From positions 1 to 7,004 of the forward strand of contig DJUV01000327.1 in NCBI GenBank assembly GCA_002440625.1: a stretch of DNA of 7,004 nt. The letters are read 5' to 3'. The position numbers and the translations under genes were made by a program. The notes under the pieces are model-generated. The model was not told where the DNA came from. It worked only from the letters and a program-made list of their open reading frames with translations, and did no database searches. Every line of letters begins with the position of its first letter. Within the stretch, counting starts at the first letter, position 1. Origin of the DNA: Rhodobacteraceae bacterium UBA6273 (GTDB lineage Bacteria; Pseudomonadota; Alphaproteobacteria; Rhodobacterales; Rhodobacteraceae). Shown here piece after piece: positions 1 through 5,187 of this stretch.

Positions 1-1062
1 GTCGGCAAGTCCACGCTCTTCAACGCGCTGACCCGGACTGCCGCCGCGCAGGCCGCGAATTTCCCCTTCTGTACCATCGAACCCAACGTCGGCGAGGTGG
101 CGGTGCCCGACGCACGACTCGACAAGCTGGCGGCGATCGCCGGGTCGAAGCAGATCATCCCCACGCGCATCACCTTCGTCGATATCGCCGGCCTCGTGCG
201 CGGTGCGTCGAAGGGCGAAGGCCTCGGCAACCAGTTCCTCGCCAATATCCGCGAGGTCGATGCCATCGCCCATGTGCTGCGCTGCTTCGAGGACGGCGAC
301 GTGACCCATGTCGAGGGCCGCATCGACCCGATGGCGGATGCCGAGACGATCGAGACCGAGCTGATGATCGCCGACATGGAATCGATCGAACGGCGGCTGG
401 CCAACATCGCCCGCAAGATCAAGGGCGGCGACAAGGAGGCGGCGGCGCAGGAACGGCTGATGAAAGAGGCGCTTGTGGCGCTTGAGGCGGGGAAGCCCGC
501 GCGAACGGTCAAGGTCTCCGATGACGACGCGAAGGCCTGGGGGATGCTCCAGCTTCTGACAGCGAAGCCCGTGCTCTTCGTCTGCAACGTCGAAGAGGCG
601 TCGGCCGCCACGGGCAATTCCCAATCGGCGAAGGTCGCTGCGATGGCGGCGGCACAGGGCGCGGCTTCCGTCGTGATCTCCGCCAAGATCGAGGAGGAAC
701 TGGCGCAGATGCCCGCCGAGGATGCGGAGATGTTCCTTGAGGAGATGGGCCTTCACGAAGCCGGGCTCGACCGCCTTATCCGCGCGGGCTACGACCTTCT
801 CGGCCTTCAGACCTATTTCACCGTCGGCCCCAAGGAAGCCCGCGCCTGGACCATCGAGAAAGGCACGCTCGCCCCGCAGGCGGCCGGCGTCATCCACGGC
901 GATTTCGAACGCGGCTTCATCCGGTCAGAGACCATCGCCTATGACGACTACATCGCCGGCAACGGCGAGGCCGGCGCCCGCGAGGCCGGCAAGTTCCGCG
1001 TCGAAGGCAAGACCTATGAGGTCAAGGACGGGGATGTGCTGCACTTCCTGTTCAATGCGTAG
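1..1062 (+). CDS. ychF: Ribosome-associated ATPase/GTPase YchF (Obg family), 5' end outside the window
   Basis: The reading frame is open from base 1 and ends with TAG at 1060-1062, giving 353 visible residues. Family members have about 363-366, so only about the first dozen are missing. The window opens inside the P-loop (VGKSTLFNAL, visible residues 1-10). It continues with the switch I segment NFPFCTIEPNVGE, the G3 motif DIAGLVRGASKGEGLGNQFL (from residue 61), the G4-position motif NVEE (196-199) and the G5-like SAK (227-229). The C-terminal part, from LGLQTYFTVGPKEARAW to the final DGDVLHFLFNA, is the TGS-like domain typical of YchF. The NVEE in place of NKxD is the known family feature that relaxes guanine specificity, so YchF (OLA1 in eukaryotes) prefers ATP. 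It binds ribosomes and is linked to translation and oxidative-stress responses. No frameshift or missing motif is seen. It converges with ade and ends inside a shared hairpin. Identification is very secure. Confidence 0.97.
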   Translation, partial: VGKSTLFNALTRTAAAQAANFPFCTIEPNVGEVAVPDARLDKLAAIAGSKQIIPTRITFVDIAGLVRGASKGEGLGNQFLANIREVDAIAHVLRCFEDGDVTHVEGRIDPMADAETIETELMIADMESIERRLANIARKIKGGDKEAAAQERLMKEALVALEAGKPARTVKVSDDDAKAWGMLQLLTAKPVLFVCNVEEASAATGNSQSAKVAAMAAAQGAASVVISAKIEEELAQMPAEDAEMFLEEMGLHEAGLDRLIRAGYDLLGLQTYFTVGPKEARAWTIEKGTLAPQAAGVIHGDFERGFIRSETIAYDDYIAGNGEAGAREAGKFRVEGKTYEVKDGDVLHFLFNA

Positions 1063-1086
1063 GATGGGCAATGCTGCCCATCCTAC
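1059..1086. terminator. Perfect 12-bp inverted repeat, probable bidirectional terminator between ychF and ade
   Basis: The arm GTAGGATGGGCA (1059-1070) is followed by the 4-nt loop ATGC (1071-1074) and the exact reverse complement TGCCCATCCTAC (1075-1086). The left arm contains the ychF stop TAG (1060-1062). The right arm contains the ade stop, read as TAG on the minus strand (1083-1085). No T-run follows on either strand, so it is not a classical intrinsic terminator. The position between convergent genes and the symmetry still make two-way termination or 3'-end protection the simplest role. From memory, closely similar GTAGGxTGGGCA...TGCCCAxCCTAC hairpins recur between genes in Rhodobacteraceae, so it may be one copy of a dispersed repeat. 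Confidence 0.75.
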
Positions 1087-2777
1087 CCGATGATCTCGAA
1101 CTTCCGCACGTCGACCATGCCCCGGTCGGTGATCTTCAGGGCCGGGATCACGGGGAGCGCGAGGAAGGCGAGTTGCAGGAACGGTTCTTCCAGCACGACG
1201 CCCAGTGACTTGGCGGCGGCCCGCAGCGCCACCAGTTTCTCGCGCACCTCCTCGAACGACAGAAGGCTCATCAGCCCGGCGACGGGCAGCGCCAGTTCGG
1301 CGAGGATCTTGCCGCCTGCGGCCACGACGAAGCCGCCCTCGATCTCTGACAGGCGGTTGGCGGCGAGCGCCATGTCGGCATAGTCCACCCCGACCGCGGC
1401 GATGTTGTGGTGGTCGTGGCAGACGGTCGAGGCGATGGCCCCGGCCTTGAGCCCGAAGCCCCTGACAAACCCGGTGGCGATGTTGCCGTTCTTGCCGTGC
1501 CGTTCCACCACCGCGATGCGGATGAGGTCGCGGGCCGGATCGGGGTGCTTGTCGCCGTCCGCGATGGCGATTTCCTCGATCAGGTGTTCGGTGATGATCT
1601 TGCCTTCGATGATGCCGATGACGTCGGTCTCCGTCCGGTTGGCGCGGGTGCGGAAATTCTCTGCCGTCACCTTGGGCGCCTTGACCGAGCGGCGACCGAC
1701 GGGCGGGATCGTCCGGCGCGCCGCGAAGGCCTCCGGCGTCACTCGCCGCCCGGCGCAAAGCACAAGCTGCGCGTGGCAGCCCGCAAGGCTGTCCACCGCG
1801 ACGATATCCGCCCGCTTGCCCGGCGCGATCTGGCCGCGGTCCTTGAGGCCAAACGCCTCCGCTGCTGACAGTGACGCTGCGCGGTAGACGGCAAGAGGCG
1901 GGCAGCCGCGTTCGATCAGTCGGCGGATCATGTAGTCGAGATGGCCATGCTCGCCGATGTCCAAGGGGTTGCGGTCATCGGTGCAAAGGCAAAGGTAAGC
2001 CGACGTGATGTCGGTCAGGACCGGCGCCAGCGCCTCAAGATCCTTCGACACCGACCCCTCGCGGATCAGGACGCGCATCCCTTTCCTGAGCTTCTCCAGC
2101 GCCTCCTCCGCCGTCGTCGCCTCATGCTCTGTCCTGATGCCGGCGGCGAGATAGGCGTTGAGGTCGCGCCCCGAAAGCTGCGGCGAATGGCCGTCGATAT
2201 GGCCGCCCTCGAAGAGCTTCAGTTTTTCCATGCAATCCGGGTCGCAGTGGATCACGCCGGGGTAGTTCATGAATTCCGCAAGACCGATGCCCGAGGCGTG
2301 GCCCATCACCTCGCGCAGGTCGCTCGCATCCAGAGTCGCGCCCGAGGTTTCCATATGGGTCGAAGGAACGCAGGACGATAGCTGGACACGAAGGTCCATC
2401 AGCGTCAGGCGGCTCGCCTCCTGAAAGTAACGGATACCGTCAAGGCCAAGGACATTGGCAATCTCATGCGGATCGCAGATCGCCGTCGTCACCCCGCGTG
2501 GGGTGACGCAACGGTCGAACTCGAAGGGCGTGATGAGCGAGCTTTCGACATGGAGATGCGTGTCGATGAAGCCGGGCACCAGCGTCAGGCCGGAAACGTC
2601 GATAATCTCGCGCCCTTCATAGGCCGCAGCGGTGCCGACGATCGTGTCGCCGCAGATGGCCACGTCACCTTCAAGGAACGTCCCCGTCACCACGTCAAGG
2701 ACGCGCCCGCCCCTCAGCACCAGATCGGCGGGTTCATCCCCCCTGCCTTGCGCGATGCGCCGTTCCAGTTCCGCCAT
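1083..2777 (-). CDS. ade: Adenine deaminase (adenine to hypoxanthine)
   Basis: This 564-residue protein is close to the usual length of the bacterial Ade family (E. coli has 588). It hydrolyses adenine to hypoxanthine and ammonia in cytoplasmic purine salvage. It is an amidohydrolase-fold metalloenzyme. Visible motifs are the metal-binding HxH in [12 protein letters not shown] (H74, H76), [10 protein letters not shown] (H104, E105), DGHSPQLSG (H197), RTEHEAT (H218), and CTDDRNP (D267, D268). The C-terminal family signature [11 protein letters not shown] (H454, H456, H457) is also present. I chose the ATG at 2775-2777 because AAAGGGG (plus-strand 2783-2789) lies 5 nt upstream and the family similarity starts at once ([24 protein letters not shown]). 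The frame stays open upstream to an ATG at 2874-2876, but those 33 residues look like untranslated leader. The gene ends in the hairpin shared with ychF and is divergent from fdsG. No neighbour is in purine metabolism, so the linkage looks incidental. Confidence 0.95.
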   Translation of the reverse strand: MAELERRIAQGRGDEPADLVLRGGRVLDVVTGTFLEGDVAICGDTIVGTAAAYEGREIIDVSGLTLVPGFIDTHLHVESSLITPFEFDRCVTPRGVTTAICDPHEIANVLGLDGIRYFQEASRLTLMDLRVQLSSCVPSTHMETSGATLDASDLREVMGHASGIGLAEFMNYPGVIHCDPDCMEKLKLFEGGHIDGHSPQLSGRDLNAYLAAGIRTEHEATTAEEALEKLRKGMRVLIREGSVSKDLEALAPVLTDITSAYLCLCTDDRNPLDIGEHGHLDYMIRRLIERGCPPLAVYRAASLSAAEAFGLKDRGQIAPGKRADIVAVDSLAGCHAQLVLCAGRRVTPEAFAARRTIPPVGRRSVKAPKVTAENFRTRANRTETDVIGIIEGKIITEHLIEEIAIADGDKHPDPARDLIRIAVVERHGKNGNIATGFVRGFGLKAGAIASTVCHDHHNIAAVGVDYADMALAANRLSEIEGGFVVAAGGKILAELALPVAGLMSLLSFEEVREKLVALRAAAKSLGVVLEEPFLQLAFLALPVIPALKITDRGMVDVRKFEIIG

Positions 2778-2974
2778 GACCGCCCCTTTCCTTGCTTCGC
2801 GCAAGGTTGGAACCAAAGCGCGTCCGCGTCCAGAGCATGGCGTTTTCAGACGGAGTTGCGGCGCAAATTCCCACACAGTGTTGATAGGCAGAGGCTATGA
2901 AATGACGAAACGTCGATATTGCATGTGCTATGGTTAGCCGTGATGTGCAGGGATAAAATCAGCGCGAGGCCCCG
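2778..2974. promoter_or_regulatory. Divergent intergenic region with the expected ade and fds promoters
   Basis: This 197-bp segment separates the ade start from the fdsG start and contains no credible gene. The half near fdsG is visibly more AT-rich than the surrounding genes. Small symmetric elements there are ACACAGTGT (2873-2881), GACG-AAA-CGTC (2904-2914) and GCTA-TGGT-TAGC (2927-2938). A possible extended -10 for fdsG is TGCTATGGT (2926-2934), but no good -35 hexamer lies at the right distance. AT-rich GGATAAAAT (2951-2959) is a second weak -10 candidate. fds operons in related bacteria are often controlled by a LysR-type regulator (FdsR), and the short palindromes could be part of such a site, but none is a convincing match. 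fdsG has GAGG (2966-2969) as its ribosome binding site, 5 nt from the ATG. No clear promoter for ade was seen. Confidence 0.5.
2783..2806 (-). promoter_or_regulatory. Ribosome binding site and small leader hairpin of ade
   Basis: On the minus strand the leader reads CCTTGC-GCGAA-GCAAGG (6-bp arms at 2801-2806 and 2790-2795), followed directly by AAAGGGG (2783-2789), then 5 nt and the ATG. The purine run supports the chosen start. The stem ends right at the Shine-Dalgarno run, so it could modulate initiation, but a 6-bp stem is common by chance. There is no sign of a purine riboswitch: the three-way-junction core is not visible. Confidence 0.45.
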
Positions 2975-3457
2975 ATGACCGCCGCCCCAGGAACAGATGA
3001 CGCAATCGCCCGGCGCACGGACGAGATCATTTCCGGCCTGATCGGGCTGGAAGGTCCGCTTTTGCCGATCTTCCACGCGCTTCAGGCGGAATACGGCCAT
3101 GTGCCGGCCGCCGCCCTGCCGCCCATTGCTGACCGGCTGAACATCAGCCGGGCGGAAGTGCACGGGGTGATGAGCTTCTATCACGATTTCCGCAGCCATC
3201 CGGCAGCGGCGCATGTGGTGAAGCTCTGCCGGGCAGAGGCCTGTCAGTCGCTCGGCGCCGATCAGATTGCCGAGCGGGCGCAGGAAAAACTTGGCACCGG
3301 GTTCCACGGGACCAGCGCCGATGGCAAGGTGACGCTCGAGGAGGTGTTCTGCCTCGGTCTTTGCGCCTGCGGCCCGGCCGCGATGGTCGACGGCAAGGTC
3401 GTGGGCCGCGTTGATGAGGCGCGCCTCGACCAGATCCTGAAGGAGGTCCGGGCATGA
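2975..3457 (+). CDS. fdsG: NAD-dependent formate dehydrogenase gamma subunit (NuoE-like, [2Fe-2S])
   Basis: This 160-residue protein of the NuoE/HoxE/FdsG family is the smallest core subunit of the soluble Mo-dependent FdsABG formate dehydrogenase, where it carries a [2Fe-2S] cluster near the FMN module. An N-terminal helical bundle (about residues 8-75, with the family stretch EVHGVMSFYHDF at 61-72) precedes a thioredoxin-like domain. The four ligands are in the standard C-x4-C...C-x3-C pattern: C85 and C90 (LCRAEACQ), then C126 and C130 (FCLGLCACGPA). The C-terminal half (VDGKVVGRVDEARLDQIL) is typical of the family. The gene is the first of the operon, preceded by GAGG 5 nt before the ATG. 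Its TGA (3455-3457) overlaps the fdsB ATG by 4 nt. NuoE of complex I is the main alternative, but the NuoF-like neighbour, the formate dehydrogenase alpha subunit downstream and the absence of other nuo genes decide for FdsG. Confidence 0.94.
   Translation: MTAAPGTDDAIARRTDEIISGLIGLEGPLLPIFHALQAEYGHVPAAALPPIADRLNISRAEVHGVMSFYHDFRSHPAAAHVVKLCRAEACQSLGADQIAERAQEKLGTGFHGTSADGKVTLEEVFCLGLCACGPAAMVDGKVVGRVDEARLDQILKEVRA
3440..3447 (+). promoter_or_regulatory. Strong ribosome binding site of fdsB
   Basis: AAGGAGGT is a full match to the anti-Shine-Dalgarno sequence. It lies inside the last codons of fdsG and 6 nt before the fdsB ATG (3454-3456). It fixes the fdsB start and, with the ATGA overlap, points to coupled translation of the two subunits. 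Confidence 0.85.
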
Positions 3458-4977
3458 AGGTCTATGTCCCCCGCGATGCCGCCGCCCGTGCCCTTGGCGC
3501 GGATGAGGTAGCAGCAGCGGTCCTCCGCGAGGCGAAGGCGCGCGGGCTTGAGGTGACGCTGGTGCGCAATGGTTCGCGCGGCATGGTCTGGCTTGAACCG
3601 CTGGTCGAGGTCGAGACGGGCGGCAAGCGCGTGGGCTTCGGGCCGGTGACGGCGGCGGATGTCGCGGGCGTGCTGGACGGGACCTCGAAGAAGGTGCTGG
3701 GGCCGGTCGAGGAACTGCCGTTCTTCAAGGGCCAGACCCGGCTTACCTTCGCGCGGGTCGGGCTGACCGACCCCCTGTCGCTGGCGGAATATCAGGCGCA
3801 TGGCGGGCTTGAAGGCCTGCGCAAGGCGCTTGGGCTGACGGGCGAGGCCGTCGTCAAGGAAGTCACCGACAGCGGGTTGCGCGGTCGCGGCGGCGCGGGC
3901 TTTCCGACCGGCATCAAGTGGGAGACGGTCAGGAAGGCGCCGGGTCCGCAGAAGTACATCGTCTGTAATGCCGACGAGGGCGACAGCGGCACTTTCGCCG
4001 ACCGGATGCTGATGGAAGGCGACCCCTTCTGCCTGATCGAGGGCATGGCAATCTCCGGCATCGCGGTCGGGGCGACCAAGGGCTATATCTACATCCGCTC
4101 GGAGTACCCCGACGCGATCGAGGTGATGTCGGCTGCCTGCGAAATCGCCCGTAAGGAAGGCGTCCTCGGCGCCTCGGTCCTCGGCTCGGGCAAGGCCTTC
4201 GACATGGAGGTCCGTGTCGGTGCCGGCGCCTATGTCTGCGGCGAGGAAACCTCGCTTCTGAATTCGCTTGAGGGCAAGCGCGGCATCGTGCGGGCAAAAC
4301 CGCCCCTGCCGGCGCTTCAGGGGCTTTTCGGCAAGCCCACGGTCGTCAACAACGTGATCTCGCTGGCTTCGGTGCCGGTGGTGATGGCGAAGGGCGCGGC
4401 CTTCTACAAGGACTTCGGCCTTGGCCGGTCGCGCGGCACCATCCCCCTGCAGATCGCCGGCAACGTCAAATACGGCGGGCTGTACGAAACGGCCTTCGGC
4501 CTGACCTTGGGCGAGATCGTCGAGAAGATCGGCGGCGGCACCCATTCCGGGCGGCCCGTGAAGGCGGTGCAGGTCGGCGGCCCCTTGGGCGCCTACCTGC
4601 CGGTCGCGCAGTTCGACACGCCCTTCGGCTACGAGGAATTCGACGCCAAGGGCGCGCTCATCGGCCATGCCGGCCTCGTCGTCTTTGACGATACCGCCGA
4701 CATGCGGAAGATGGCGCGCTTTGCCATGGAGTTCTGCGCCATCGAAAGCTGCGGCAAGTGCACGCCCTGCCGGATTGGCGCGGTGCGCGGGGTGGAGACC
4801 ATCGACCGCATCGGGCGCGGTGACGTGGCGGCGATCCCGCTTCTGACCGACCTTTGCGAGACGATGAAGGACGGATCGCTCTGCGCGCTCGGCGGGTTCA
4901 CACCCTTCCCGGTGATGTCGGCGCTCCGCCACTTCCCCGACGATTTCACCGCGAAGGCCAAGGAGGCTGCGGAATGA
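3454..4977 (+). CDS. fdsB: NAD-dependent formate dehydrogenase beta subunit (NuoF-like, FMN, NAD and [4Fe-4S])
   Basis: This 507-residue subunit passes electrons from the iron-sulfur chain to FMN and reduces NAD+. The N-terminal 75-85 residues (with RNGSRGMVWLEP at 38-49) form the thioredoxin-like extension seen in FdsB. It has no cysteine, so it cannot hold a cluster. The NuoF core follows: GLRGRGGAGFPTGIKW (141-156, FMN/NAD-binding glycine-rich loop), NADEGDSGTFADR (172-184) and GAGAYVCGEET (256-266). A SLBB-like segment comes next, then the [4Fe-4S] domain with CGKCTPCR (C433, C436, C439) and the fourth ligand C477 in SLCALGG. Both ends overlap neighbours by 4 nt: ATGA with fdsG at 3454-3457 and with the small gene at 4974-4977. 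The length fits FdsB (about 500-520) and is longer than plain NuoF. All catalytic motifs are intact. Confidence 0.95.
   Translation: MKVYVPRDAAARALGADEVAAAVLREAKARGLEVTLVRNGSRGMVWLEPLVEVETGGKRVGFGPVTAADVAGVLDGTSKKVLGPVEELPFFKGQTRLTFARVGLTDPLSLAEYQAHGGLEGLRKALGLTGEAVVKEVTDSGLRGRGGAGFPTGIKWETVRKAPGPQKYIVCNADEGDSGTFADRMLMEGDPFCLIEGMAISGIAVGATKGYIYIRSEYPDAIEVMSAACEIARKEGVLGASVLGSGKAFDMEVRVGAGAYVCGEETSLLNSLEGKRGIVRAKPPLPALQGLFGKPTVVNNVISLASVPVVMAKGAAFYKDFGLGRSRGTIPLQIAGNVKYGGLYETAFGLTLGEIVEKIGGGTHSGRPVKAVQVGGPLGAYLPVAQFDTPFGYEEFDAKGALIGHAGLVVFDDTADMRKMARFAMEFCAIESCGKCTPCRIGAVRGVETIDRIGRGDVAAIPLLTDLCETMKDGSLCALGGFTPFPVMSALRHFPDDFTAKAKEAAE
4960..4966 (+). promoter_or_regulatory. Ribosome binding site of the small DUF4287 gene
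   Basis: AAGGAGG lies 7 nt before the ATG at 4974-4976, inside the end of fdsB. It selects this start over the in-frame upstream ATG at 4854, which would add 40 residues read from inside fdsB with no family similarity. The strength of the site suggests the small protein is really made, in step with FdsB. Confidence 0.8.
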
Positions 4978-5186
4978 CCGACAAGGTGCAGGGGCCAGCC
5001 TCCTACTTTCCGTCGATCGAGAAGAAGTATGGCCAGCCGATCCAGCACTGGTTCGACCAGGTCGCGCCGATGCTGGACCAGCCGCATATGAAGATCGTGG
5101 ACTTCTTGAAATCGAACCATGCCCTTGGACATGGTCATGCCAATGCCATCGTGGCCCATCAGCTGGCCAAGCAGAAAGGCGTCTGA
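4974..5186 (+). CDS. Small DUF4287-type protein of unknown function inside the formate dehydrogenase operon
   Basis: This 70-residue protein begins MTDKVQGPASYFPSIEKKYG and has the two hallmarks I recall for DUF4287: SYFPSIEKKYGQPIQHW near the N-terminus (residues 10-26) and FLKSNHALGHGHANAIVAH towards the C-terminus (44-62). No biochemical function is known to me for the family. The protein has no cysteine, signal peptide or membrane segment, so a soluble cytoplasmic protein that binds no iron-sulfur cluster through Cys is expected. H49, H53 and H55 in the HALGHGHAN stretch are the notable polar residues. Its ATG overlaps the fdsB stop by 4 nt, it has a strong AAGGAGG, and its stop lies one base before the fdsA ATG. 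It is thus embedded in the operon and likely made together with the enzyme. A role in FdsABG assembly or regulation is inference from position only; it is too short to be FdsD or FdsC and does not resemble either. Confidence 0.85.
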   Translation: MTDKVQGPASYFPSIEKKYGQPIQHWFDQVAPMLDQPHMKIVDFLKSNHALGHGHANAIVAHQLAKQKGV

Positions 5187-5187
5187 G

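Noticed and set aside
1402..2381. Several open frames of 80-160 codons on the plus strand across ade
   Set aside because: They are antisense to a clear adenine deaminase, have no recognisable motif and no convincing ribosome binding sites.
2783..2806. Purine riboswitch in the ade leader
   Set aside because: Adenine deaminase genes can be under purine riboswitches in Firmicutes, but here there is only one 6-bp hairpin and no three-way-junction core.
2778..2876. N-terminal extension of ade by 33 residues to an upstream ATG
   Set aside because: The added residues show no family similarity, and the ATG at 2775-2777 has a good purine-rich ribosome binding site and matches the usual family start.
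2846..3307. A 153-codon minus-strand frame across the fds promoter region and fdsG
   Set aside because: Most of it is antisense to fdsG, and the part in the intergenic region shows no domain or start signal.
4854..4973. N-terminal extension of the small DUF4287 gene into fdsB
   Set aside because: The extra 40 residues are an out-of-frame reading of fdsB; the start at 4974 has AAGGAGG at the right distance and gives the usual domain length.
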